Shown piece after piece: positions 24,559-32,535 of a stretch of DNA of 45,514 bases. Below the pieces are notes generated by a model. The model had not been told where the DNA came from. It did not search any database and was given only the letters and a program-made list of their open reading frames with translations. This DNA is from Candidatus Kuenenia stuttgartensis. Lineage in GTDB: Bacteria; Planctomycetota; UBA11346. Position 1 is the stretch's first letter; each line of letters starts with the position of its first letter. The DNA lies in contig CAMCMZ010000027.1 in the NCBI GenBank assembly GCA_945876185.1, positions 1 to 45,514 on the forward strand. Direction: 5' to 3'. Made by a program: the position numbers and the translations under genes.

Positions 24559-24840
24559 GCGGGGGTCTCCGACCTCGTTTTTCCGCGCGTGGGAGCGGGC
24601 TTATAGGAGCCGGTTCGGATCGCTCCAGGGGAAATTCGCGCGCTTCGACATCGAGCGTGGCTCAAGCATGGTTGGCATGCCGCTTCCACATTGGCTGGCC
24701 AGACCTTGCCCGTGCGAGCTTGCTGGACGAATTCGGCGTTGCCCCTCATCGCTGTCGACCTCCAGGTGGTCCGTGGAACATTGACCCATTTGATCGGCGA
24801 CCTAGGGTGCCGCCTCGTCACCGCCGATTTCGGAGTCGCC
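24559..24840. promoter_or_regulatory. Divergent regulatory region between nuoA and the FHA gene
   Basis: 282 bp without a gene; both transcription units should start here. On the minus strand TATAAG (complement of 24600-24605) lies 42 bases upstream of the nuoA start and is a possible -10, but no good -35 is seen at the right distance. On the plus strand TTGACC (24781-24786), a 16-base spacer and TAGGGT (24803-24808) make a better candidate for the FHA gene, about 33 bases before its ATG. No operator-like palindrome stands out. Confidence 0.4.
24781..24808 (+). promoter_or_regulatory. Candidate promoter of the double-FHA gene
   Basis: TTGACC (24781-24786) matches the -35 consensus at five of six bases. 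TAGGGT (24803-24808) matches the -10 at three of six, with a 16-base spacer. It would give a leader of about 25 bases before ATG 24841. Confidence 0.35.
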
Positions 24841-25515
24841 ATGGCCAAGATCACCATCGTCTTCGGGACGCAGCCCCAGGGCGAAGTCAACCTCGACAAG
24901 CCGTCCATGAAGGTCGGTCGGGCGATGGATTGCGACATCGTCATCGACAATCTCGGCATCTCCCGGCACCACTGCACCATCGTCAAGGAAGGCGAGGGCT
25001 TCACCCTGGTGGACGGCGGGTCGAACAACGGCACCTATGTCGGTGGCCAGAAGATCGACCGCCATCCGCTCAAGAACGGTGATCGGATCGTGCTCGGCAA
25101 GCATCACCTGGTCTTTGACGCCATTGGCTACGCCGCGACCAGTGCCAGCCAGGGCAAGAAAGCCCAGGCGATGGGCGGCGAGATGACGATGTTCGTCGAC
25201 CAGGCCGCGCTCGCCAAGGCGATGTCCGATGGTGGCGGACGCCTGTCGCTGGTGCTCATCCAGGGTGGACGCGAAGTGCCGGTGCAATTGCTCAAGGATG
25301 AGACGACGATCGGCACCGCGGCCGACATCCCGGTCAAGGGATTCCTGGTCAAGGCGGTGCAGGCCAGGGTGATCCGCGCCAATGCGGCGTACCGTCTGGT
25401 GTCCAGCGGCGGCTGGCGCGCGGTGCGGCTCAATGGCGCCAAGATCGCTGGGGAAGCGGCGCTCAAGGCGGGCGACAAGATCGCGATCGCTGGCACCACG
25501 ATCACTGTTCGATGA
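24841..25515 (+). CDS. FHA-domain protein with a second, degenerate FHA-like domain
   Basis: This 224-residue, probably cytoplasmic protein has no signal or membrane segment. The N-terminal FHA domain is complete: VGRAMDCDIVI (25-35), the SRHH phosphothreonine-binding turn (41-44), and NNGTYV (62-67). After a linker with MTMFVD (115-120), residues 137-224 repeat the FHA outline (TTIGTAADIPV, ARVIRANAAYRLV, VRLNG, LKAGDKIAIAGTTI) but lack the SxxH turn, so phosphopeptide binding there is doubtful. FHA proteins read threonine phosphorylation; the Ser/Thr kinase gene 3 kb downstream is an obvious possible partner. The stop overlaps the lipoprotein start by four bases. Confidence 0.85.
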   Translation: MAKITIVFGTQPQGEVNLDKPSMKVGRAMDCDIVIDNLGISRHHCTIVKEGEGFTLVDGGSNNGTYVGGQKIDRHPLKNGDRIVLGKHHLVFDAIGYAATSASQGKKAQAMGGEMTMFVDQAALAKAMSDGGGRLSLVLIQGGREVPVQLLKDETTIGTAADIPVKGFLVKAVQARVIRANAAYRLVSSGGWRAVRLNGAKIAGEAALKAGDKIAIAGTTITVR

Positions 25516-25976
25516 ACTGGACACCGGCAATGGCGCCCCTGCGCCTGGCAGGCTCCGGCGCGATCCTGTTTTTGTCCCTCAGCGGATGCGTCGGGCCGGA
25601 ACGTTCGGTCGCGGCCCAGCCGATGGCTCCGCCGGCCTTCGCGGCGGAACGCTTCCCCGACATTCCGATTCCGCCCGGCTTCATGCCGGCGCAAGGCGAA
25701 GACCAGCTCGCGGTGTCGCTCGGCGGTGGCCAGGTGCGGGCTTTTTCCGTCACCCTGGAAAGCAGGCCGGGAACCCAGCCGGATCCGGTGCGGATCCTCG
25801 CCGATCTGCAGCGCGATCTCGTGAGCACCGGCTGGGCGCGCGCACCCGAGGGTCTGTGGCGCAAGGGCGGCGAGATCCTGACGATCGACGCTAGACGCAG
25901 CGGGGACGCGACCATGCTGCGCATCCTCCTGCGTCCGGCCCCTGTCGCCGCCGCGCCCGCTTCTGCCCGCCCCTGA
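25512..25976 (+). CDS. Small predicted lipoprotein, function unknown
   Basis: 154 residues. The N-terminus is a lipoprotein signal with the lipobox LSGC (Cys at residue 26). The mature part starts with a flexible Pro/Ala region and then has 'FPDIPIPPGFMPAQGEDQ' and a compact alpha/beta domain containing 'ILADLQRDLVSTGWAR' and 'LTIDARRSGDATMLRILL'. I do not recognise a named family. The ATG overlaps the stop of the FHA gene (ATGA), so the two are co-translated. Confidence 0.7.
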   Translation: MNWTPAMAPLRLAGSGAILFLSLSGCVGPERSVAAQPMAPPAFAAERFPDIPIPPGFMPAQGEDQLAVSLGGGQVRAFSVTLESRPGTQPDPVRILADLQRDLVSTGWARAPEGLWRKGGEILTIDARRSGDATMLRILLRPAPVAAAPASARP

Positions 25977-26026
25977 GCCGGCGAACCGCTTTCTGCTTAC
26001 TCCAACTTAACCTGGAACCGTCTGCC

Positions 26027-26947
26027 ATGGCCGACCCCGTCAATGATGCCCCGATGACCAGCTATTCCGATCCGTTCTACGATCGGATCGATGCGATCTA
26101 CCAGAGCGTCAAGGCACGCTGGCCGATCTTCCTGTTCGTGCTCATCCTGGTCGTGGTGATCACCGTGATCGTCGGCGCACGCATGGCGCACCGGCCGGAT
26201 GCGGCCGGGGCCCACGACTACCACACCGCGCGCCAGGAGCCCGACAAGGACAAGCGGCGCGCCGCCCTGGAAAAGATAGCGACCACCAGCGAATCGCAGG
26301 CTTTTCGCGTCATCGCCCTGAACGATCTGGTGCAGGAGGATCTTCAACGCGACGACCTCGCCGCTGCCCGCAAGCATGCCGAGCAGGCGGTGGAGCTCGC
26401 CAAGCAGGGTGAGGACGCCAACCTCAAACTCACCACGCTCAACAGCCTGGCGGTGGTGCAGTTCCAGGCCGGGGAATACGACAAGTCGGCTGCCACCTAC
26501 AAGTCGGTGATCCGCCCGCAGCCGAAGTTCGCCGCTGAAAGCCTGACCGCGCAGCTGGGGCAGGCCCAGGCCCTGGTGCGGGCGGGCAAGGTCGACGACG
26601 CGCTCGCCGTCCTCGATCCGCTGCTAAGCAAGAGCAGTGCCGGCGCCGAGGAACTGCTCAACCAGGCGCGGGCGTACTACTGGCGCCTGAAGCGCGAACA
26701 GGCCGAGGCCAAGCTGCCCAAGCCCGCCACCGCCCCTAGCCCGGTCAAACCGGTGGAAGCAGTCAAGCCGGCCGAACCCATGAAACCAGTTGAGCCGAAA
26801 CCGGCGGTTGCAGCACCGACTCTGGTCGAACCTGTAAAGCCGGTCGAACCAGCAAAGCCGGTCGAACCCGTCAAGGCGCCGTCAGCCGCTCCCGCCGCCG
26901 ATCCGGCCAAGGACGGTGCCTTGGACAAGAATCCGATCGGCCGGTAA
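26027..26947 (+). CDS. Single-pass membrane protein with TPR-like helices and a Pro-Val-Glu-Lys tail
   Basis: 306 residues. A cytoplasmic N-terminus is followed by one membrane helix (33-50) and then a periplasmic helical domain with TPR-like units (about 60-225: HDYHTARQEPDKDKRRAALEKIA, AARKHAEQAVELAKQ, LNSLAVVQFQAGEYDKSAATYK). The layout resembles YfgM-type anchored TPR proteins, but that is a loose analogy. The C-terminal ~75 residues are low-complexity, with the motif KPVEP or close variants repeated about seven times, likely an extended spacer through the periplasm. It lies 50 bases after the lipoprotein gene. Confidence 0.7.
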   Translation: MADPVNDAPMTSYSDPFYDRIDAIYQSVKARWPIFLFVLILVVVITVIVGARMAHRPDAAGAHDYHTARQEPDKDKRRAALEKIATTSESQAFRVIALNDLVQEDLQRDDLAAARKHAEQAVELAKQGEDANLKLTTLNSLAVVQFQAGEYDKSAATYKSVIRPQPKFAAESLTAQLGQAQALVRAGKVDDALAVLDPLLSKSSAGAEELLNQARAYYWRLKREQAEAKLPKPATAPSPVKPVEAVKPAEPMKPVEPKPAVAAPTLVEPVKPVEPAKPVEPVKAPSAAPAADPAKDGALDKNPIGR

Positions 26948-26981
26948 TCCGGCCGGCTCGCTTGCGGTCGATCCGCCGGCG

Positions 26982-27033
26982 GATGCCACCTTGCCGACTG
27001 ATCGCATTGCCGGCTGATGCCACGTTGCCGGCT
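26982..27033 (+). repeat. Three short imperfect tandem repeats upstream of apt
   Basis: Units of 18, 16 and 18 bases run from 26982 to 27033; the first and third read GATGCCACSTTGCCGRCT (S = C/G, R = A/G) and the middle one is GATCGCATTGCCGGCT. They fill the gap between the TPR gene and apt. Function unknown. Confidence 0.5.
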
Positions 27034-27080
27034 CATAAAGGTGGCGTTGTGTCAGCGGTTCGGCGGGTATGGTGCCGATC

Positions 27081-27593
27081 ATGGACCTCACCCGCCTCAT
27101 CCGCGACGTGCCCGACTTCCCCAAGCCCGGCATCACCTTCAAGGACATCACGCCGCTGCTGGCGGATCCTGTCGCCTTCGAAACCGCCATCGCCGCGATG
27201 GCCATGCCCTGGCGCGGCAAGGGCATCACCAAGGTGATCGGGGTCGAATCGCGCGGCTTCATCCTGGCCCCGCCGATTGCCATGCGCTTGGGCGCCGGCT
27301 TTGTCCCGGTGCGCAAGCCCGGCAAGCTGCCGTGGAAGGCGCTGCGCGAGGAATACGCCCTGGAATACGGCAAAGATGCGGTCGAGATCCACCAGGATGC
27401 GGTCGGCCCGGCCGACAAGGTGCTGGTGGTCGACGATGTGCTCGCCACCGGCGGCACCCTGAAAGCGACCATCAGCCTGGCCCAACGCTGTGGCGCCAAC
27501 GTGATCGGAGCGGCGGTCTTGATCGAACTCGCCTTCCTCGCCGGGGCGGGCCGGCTGAACTGCCATTTCTCCACCGTATTGCGCTATAGCTGA
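27081..27593 (+). CDS. apt: Adenine phosphoribosyltransferase
   Basis: Purine salvage enzyme: adenine plus PRPP gives AMP. About 170 residues, normal for bacterial Apt. The N-terminus [20 protein letters not shown] is the family hallmark, [14 protein letters not shown] and [12 protein letters not shown] are conserved loops, and [13 protein letters not shown] is the PRPP-binding motif with the two Asp residues. I chose ATG 27081 ([10 protein letters not shown]) because it matches the usual Apt start; ATG 27069 is in frame four codons upstream and has a slightly better G-rich upstream stretch. Confidence 0.95.
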   Translation: MDLTRLIRDVPDFPKPGITFKDITPLLADPVAFETAIAAMAMPWRGKGITKVIGVESRGFILAPPIAMRLGAGFVPVRKPGKLPWKALREEYALEYGKDAVEIHQDAVGPADKVLVVDDVLATGGTLKATISLAQRCGANVIGAAVLIELAFLAGAGRLNCHFSTVLRYS

Positions 27594-27632
27594 ACGTCGT
27601 CCGTCATCGTCACCGCCGACTCGGGAAACCCC

Positions 27633-28100
27633 ATGCGCAACATCCGTGGCACGCTGATCATCTGCGATCAGGTCTACCAGGACCACTCCGGCAAGTTCAT
27701 CCTCGCCGGCACCTACACCACCTGGCAGACCCAGGAGGACGAACTGCACGTCCATGGCATTCACGCCTACCTGCGCTTGCAGGTCGAACAGCCGGGCAGC
27801 TTTTCCTGCCGGATCGCCATGGCTGACCGGATGGCATCGCCGAACCACGCGCCGATGGTGCGCATGGACACCGTGCTGCAGATCAGCGAGCGCCAGATCC
27901 CGGTCTTCGAATGCGCGGTGCATCTGCCCGACCTCACCCTGCGCGCGCCGACGCCCAGGGCCCAGCGCGCGCCCGGATCGGCGCACGGCATCCGCACCCT
28001 GGTGACCCTGGAGGTCGGCAACGAGGACGTCGCCAGCTGCCCGCTCGATTTCGTCTTTCTTGGGCCGGCGGCCCCGACCCCACCGGCGGCCGGCGCGTGA
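27633..28100 (+). CDS. Small conserved protein, DUF6941-like
   Basis: 155 residues with no signal or membrane helix. The opening RGTLIICDQVYQDHSGKFILAGTYT resembles the 'CDxvivDxxTGKxsliGif' start of small cytoplasmic proteins grouped under DUF6941; I make this link from memory and with modest confidence. The rest looks beta-rich (LRLQVEQPGSFSCRIAM, VFECAVHLPDLTL), with a final Pro/Ala tail. Function unknown. It lies just upstream of the kinase gene, and GAGGA at its stop could be the ribosome site for a TTG start of that gene. Confidence 0.6.
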   Translation: MRNIRGTLIICDQVYQDHSGKFILAGTYTTWQTQEDELHVHGIHAYLRLQVEQPGSFSCRIAMADRMASPNHAPMVRMDTVLQISERQIPVFECAVHLPDLTLRAPTPRAQRAPGSAHGIRTLVTLEVGNEDVASCPLDFVFLGPAAPTPPAAGA

Positions 28101-28154
28101 GGACGCGTCTTGGCCGCACCGGTGGCGGAATCCCCAAGCGGACGCACTGAAACC

Positions 28155-31100
28155 ATGTCGGTACCCGGTTCCAGCATCGCCTTCTGGCTCCTCGCCCCCC
28201 AGGGCGCGGTGCGGCTCACGCCGGGCCGTGATCTGGTGATCGGCCGGGGCAGCCACGTCGAGGTGCGGATCGACGACCCGGCGGTGTCGCGTGAACACTG
28301 CCGCCTGCGCTGGGACCGCGAACGGATGTGGCTGGCCGAGGATCTTGCCAGCGCGAACGGCACCATCATCGCCGGCCAGCGCATCACCGGGGCCTGGCTG
28401 CTCGCCGACGGCCAGGATCTCGTCATCGGTGGGCGGACGCTGACCTTCCGCATCCTGCCCGCCGGCGTCCTGCCGCCGGTGCTGCCGGGCGCCGATGAAC
28501 GCCAGACCCAGGAGGTCAGCAGCCAGCGCGGGTTTTCGGGCGTCTGCAAAGACCTGCACGGCCTGGTCCGGGCGCTCGCCCTGGCGGGCCAGAACGGCCA
28601 TCTGGTGCTGGCTGGTTCGTTGACCCACTGTGTCTGGTTCATCGACGGGGTGCCGCGCGCCGCGCGCTGCGACGGTGAACTCGGCATGCCGGCGCTGTTC
28701 GCCCTCCTGCGCCGTCAATTCAAGGATTTCACCTTCGCGCCGGCGGGGGAACCTCCCGCTAACGCCCGCATCGAAGGCGACGGCGAGACCATCCTGTTCG
28801 CGCTCTACGGCGGCGACCTGATTGCGAGCGACGAACTCGCCCGCGCCGAGGATCTCCAGCGCCGGCTGCTTGGTCGGCTGCCAGAGGTCCCGGGTTGGGA
28901 TCTCGGGGTCTTCTTCCAGGGCATCGGCCGCGTCAGCGGGGATTTCTATGACGCCGGCCTGCTCGCCGACGGTCGCCTGATGCTGGCGATCGGCGACGTC
29001 AGCGGCCATGGCGTGCGCGCCGCGATGCTGGTGGGCGGACTGCTCAAGGCCCTGCGCCTGATCCGCGCCGTGGAATCCGATCCGCGCACGGTCCTGACCC
29101 GGCTCAACGACGATCTCCATGCCGACATCCTGCCCGGCAGCTTTGCGACCTGCTGCGCCATCGTGCTTGAACCGGAGACCGGGGCCGGCGAGATCATCCT
29201 CGCCGGCCACCACCGCGCCCTCATCCGTTCCGGGGCCGGGACGGTGGTGCCGGTCGGTACCTCTGGCCTGGCCCTGGGCGTCATGAATGGCGAGGAATTC
29301 CGCGCCTCGCTTCAGACTGGCCCGATCGCGCTCGATCCTGGCGACCGGCTGGTGCTGTGCACCGACGGCGCGTTCGAGGCGCGCAACGACACTGGCGAAG
29401 AACTCGGCCAGGAGGGTTTCTCCGATCTGGTGAGTTCCTGCGATGCCGAACCGGCCGAGGCCTTCGCCAAGGCGCTCGAAACCGGGGTGCGCGCGCGCAA
29501 CCCAAGGGTCGAAGACGACCTTGCGATCTTGGTGGTGCGTCGCCTGGTGCGGTGGGACGAGGACGACTCGGCGATCCGCACCACCGCCGTCGCCCTGCGC
29601 CGCCGCCTGGGCGCCACCACCGATACGGCGGCAGTCGCGTTGCGGCTGGCCAGCGAAACCTCACCGCTGCCGCCGATCGCGATCCCAGACGACCTGCCAA
29701 TCCGCCGGCTGGGCCCCGGCGGGGACCTGATCCTGGGCGAGCACCTGGGCGGCGGCGGCGGTGGCGAGGTGATCGCGGCGATCCAGCGCGGCCTCGATCG
29801 CCCGGTCGCGGTGAAGCGGCTGGCCCCGCATCGGCGCTCGGCGGCTGACCTCACCAAGTTCATCAGCGAGGCACGCGTCACCGCCCGCCTCGACCATCCC
29901 CACATCGTGCCCATCCATGAACTCGCCAGCGACGGCGAGGGCGGGCTGCTCTACGTCATGAAGCGGCTGCGCGGCCGCAACTGGTTGCAGCGCCTGCGCG
30001 GCCTGGATCTCGTGGAAAATCTGGAAGTGCTGCTCAAGGCCTGCGACGCGGTCGCGTTCGCGCATGAACGCGGCATCGTCCACCGCGACCTGAAACCAGG
30101 CAACATTCTGCTCGGCGATCACGGCGAGGTGCTGGTCACCGACTGGGGTCTGGCCACCTGCGTCCGGCCCGGCAGCGATCTCGCGGGCGTGGCGCCGGCC
30201 CCGCTGGACGGCGTCGCGGTCGGCAGCCCGGCCTACATGGCGCCCGAACAGGCGCGCGGCGAGGCCGCCGCCATCGGCACCGCCACCGACGTGTACCTGC
30301 TCGGTGGCATGCTCTTCGAGATGATCACCGGCCTGACGCCGCATCACGGCACCAACCAGCGATCGTGCATCGCCGCCGCAGCCGAGAACCGCCTCCAGGA
30401 CGCACCGCCAGGTACGGATGGCCCGTTGCTGGCGATCGCGCGGGCGGCTCTCGCCACGGATCCGGCAGCGCGCCCGCGCGATGCCGCTGCCTTCCGCGCC
30501 CGCCTGCGCGAGCACCTGCGACACCGCGAAAGCCTGATCCTGGCCGAGCGCGCCCGGCTGCTGCTGGCCGAGGCCGGGGACTATTCCGCCTGCATCCGGG
30601 CGATCGCCGCCTATGAGCAGTCGGTGGCCCTGTGGGAGCGCAACGCCCAGGCCAGGCTGGGGCTGAGTTCGGCCCGGGTGACGTTCGCCGGGATGGCGCT
30701 CGCGCGTGGCGACCTGGATCTCGCCGCCGCCCAGGTCGATCCCGACGATCCGTCGCACCAGGCCCTGGCAGGCCGTATCGCGGATGCCCGCAATCGGCGG
30801 TTGGTGCAGGAAAAAGCCGCGGATCGCCTGCGGGTGCTGGAAGAAAACCTCAAGCGCGATTCGAATCGGATCTGGGAGACCATCTACACCTATGATGCGG
30901 CCGCCGGCCTCACCGACTGGGACGTGATCAGCGGGACCGCCGTGGCCGGTCCACAGGGCTTGCGACTGGCCGGGGGCGAGCCGCGCATCCTGCTCCTGCG
31001 CCGGCCGATCTCCGGCGATCTGCGCCTTGATCTCGTCGCCTCCCAGCCCGGTCCAGTGGTCAATGACATCACCATCCTATTCGCGGCCAACCGACCCAGC

Positions 31101-32528
31101 GGGAACGGGATCGAAGAGGCCACACGGGCCCTGAATACCGGCTACCAGTTCAAGTTCGGTGCCTACGACAACACCATGAGCCTGATGATCCGGGCTGGGC
31201 GTCGCATGTGGACCCAGCGGATGTCGCCGCTCGCTCCCGGCCGGCGCTTCCGCCTCACAATCGAGTGCGTCGATCGCTTGGTGGTGGCCCGCTGTGACGG
31301 CAAACTTCTGTGCGCTGAACTCGATCCCGAACCGCTCCTGGGTCGCGGCCACGACTGCATCGGGCTGGTCGGTTGGCGCGCCGAAACCGTGGTGGAATCC
31401 TTCCGGATCGAGCGCCTGGGTCGGCCGGCAGTGGTCAAGATCATCGACCTCGCCCGCCGCCACCATCACCGGGGCCGCTGGCAGACCGCCGCTGATCTCT
31501 ACCACGACGTGATCCGTTCGGCCTCGGAAGAATCCGAACGGGCCGAAGCCGAGGCTGCCATGAGCCAGGTCAAGCTCGCCGCCCGGATCGCCCGCCGGCT
31601 GGCGCGTCTGCGCGCGCGGCTCACCACGGTCTGGCCCGGGTGCACCGTCGATCAACTCGGGTCGTCTTTGAAAGTCACCGCGAATGGGCTCGGGTTGACT
31701 GATCTTACGCCGCTCGCCCTCTTGCCGCTGGCGGCGTTGGAGATTTCCCGCAACGCCGTCACGGACCTGGCGCCCATCGCCAATCCCGCCTTGGATTCGC
31801 TGTTTGCCGATGACAACGGCATCACTGACCTGCGGTCGCTGCGGGGATTGCCGGTACGAACGCTGATCCTTGATCGAAACCAGATCAGCGACCTCGCTCC
31901 TCTAGCCGGCATGCCGCTGAACCGCCTGGAACTTGAGCGCTGCCCGGTCAGCGATCTTGCTCCGCTGGCGGGATGTCCCCTCAATCGTTTGGTCATCGAC
32001 CGAACCAATGTGCGCGACCTGACCTCTCTTGCGGGGGCTCCGCTGACCTCGCTGTCAATGCGCCACACGTTGATCTCCGACCTGGCGCCGCTGCGCGACA
32101 GCCCGCTCGGGATCCTGAACCTGGAAGGATGCCTGATCCAGGATCTGTCGCCATTGGTGTCGAGGCCGCTGCATTCCTTGCGCTTGAGCGGGGAATATCC
32201 CTTGGATCCGGCGCTACTTGCGAAGATGCCGTTGCGTCGGCTGTCGCTGACGGAGTGCCGCTGGCTGACGGACATTGCTCCATTCGCTGAACTCAAGCTG
32301 GTCGACCTGGAGCTGAGCGGCTCTGGCGTATGCGACCTGTCCCCGCTCGCCGGCATGCCGCTCGAAGAATTGCATCTGGCCGGTTGCCCTCTGACCAGCC
32401 TGGCACCGCTGGCGGGCATGCCTTTGCGCAGACTCGTCATCACCGGATGTCCGGATCTTGATCGCAGTCCGGTGGCGTATCTGGTCGAGATCGAGCCAGG
32501 GGTTCTGGTTGCGCCCGGTGCGACCTGA
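28155..32528 (+). CDS. Multidomain FHA - DUF4388 - PP2C/SpoIIE phosphatase - Ser/Thr kinase - beta-sandwich - LRR signalling protein
   Basis: About 1457 residues (numbering from ATG 28155; TTG 28110, preceded by GAGGA, would add 15). In order: an FHA domain (~20-95) with IGR (29-31), SREH (45-48) and ANGT (67-70); a DUF4388/PATAN-like domain (~126-220); a SpoIIE/PP2C phosphatase (~250-465) with GDFYD (262-266), GDVSGHG (280-286), TDG (403-405) and EDDLAIL (453-459), so the metal-binding acids are kept; and a Pkn2/Hanks kinase (~522-790) with a seven-glycine loop, K554, HRDLKPGN (643-650), DWG in place of DFG (663-665) and APEQ (696-699). Then come helical repeats, a concanavalin-like beta sandwich (~905-1105), and about a dozen leucine-rich repeats of the DLAPLAGMPL type (~1180-1445). 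There is no membrane helix. Reader, eraser and writer of phospho-Ser/Thr are thus in one chain. Confidence 0.9.
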   Translation: MSVPGSSIAFWLLAPQGAVRLTPGRDLVIGRGSHVEVRIDDPAVSREHCRLRWDRERMWLAEDLASANGTIIAGQRITGAWLLADGQDLVIGGRTLTFRILPAGVLPPVLPGADERQTQEVSSQRGFSGVCKDLHGLVRALALAGQNGHLVLAGSLTHCVWFIDGVPRAARCDGELGMPALFALLRRQFKDFTFAPAGEPPANARIEGDGETILFALYGGDLIASDELARAEDLQRRLLGRLPEVPGWDLGVFFQGIGRVSGDFYDAGLLADGRLMLAIGDVSGHGVRAAMLVGGLLKALRLIRAVESDPRTVLTRLNDDLHADILPGSFATCCAIVLEPETGAGEIILAGHHRALIRSGAGTVVPVGTSGLALGVMNGEEFRASLQTGPIALDPGDRLVLCTDGAFEARNDTGEELGQEGFSDLVSSCDAEPAEAFAKALETGVRARNPRVEDDLAILVVRRLVRWDEDDSAIRTTAVALRRRLGATTDTAAVALRLASETSPLPPIAIPDDLPIRRLGPGGDLILGEHLGGGGGGEVIAAIQRGLDRPVAVKRLAPHRRSAADLTKFISEARVTARLDHPHIVPIHELASDGEGGLLYVMKRLRGRNWLQRLRGLDLVENLEVLLKACDAVAFAHERGIVHRDLKPGNILLGDHGEVLVTDWGLATCVRPGSDLAGVAPAPLDGVAVGSPAYMAPEQARGEAAAIGTATDVYLLGGMLFEMITGLTPHHGTNQRSCIAAAAENRLQDAPPGTDGPLLAIARAALATDPAARPRDAAAFRARLREHLRHRESLILAERARLLLAEAGDYSACIRAIAAYEQSVALWERNAQARLGLSSARVTFAGMALARGDLDLAAAQVDPDDPSHQALAGRIADARNRRLVQEKAADRLRVLEENLKRDSNRIWETIYTYDAAAGLTDWDVISGTAVAGPQGLRLAGGEPRILLLRRPISGDLRLDLVASQPGPVVNDITILFAANRPSGNGIEEATRALNTGYQFKFGAYDNTMSLMIRAGRRMWTQRMSPLAPGRRFRLTIECVDRLVVARCDGKLLCAELDPEPLLGRGHDCIGLVGWRAETVVESFRIERLGRPAVVKIIDLARRHHHRGRWQTAADLYHDVIRSASEESERAEAEAAMSQVKLAARIARRLARLRARLTTVWPGCTVDQLGSSLKVTANGLGLTDLTPLALLPLAALEISRNAVTDLAPIANPALDSLFADDNGITDLRSLRGLPVRTLILDRNQISDLAPLAGMPLNRLELERCPVSDLAPLAGCPLNRLVIDRTNVRDLTSLAGAPLTSLSMRHTLISDLAPLRDSPLGILNLEGCLIQDLSPLVSRPLHSLRLSGEYPLDPALLAKMPLRRLSLTECRWLTDIAPFAELKLVDLELSGSGVCDLSPLAGMPLEELHLAGCPLTSLAPLAGMPLRRLVITGCPDLDRSPVAYLVEIEPGVLVAPGAT

Positions 32529-32535
32529 ATCCGGA

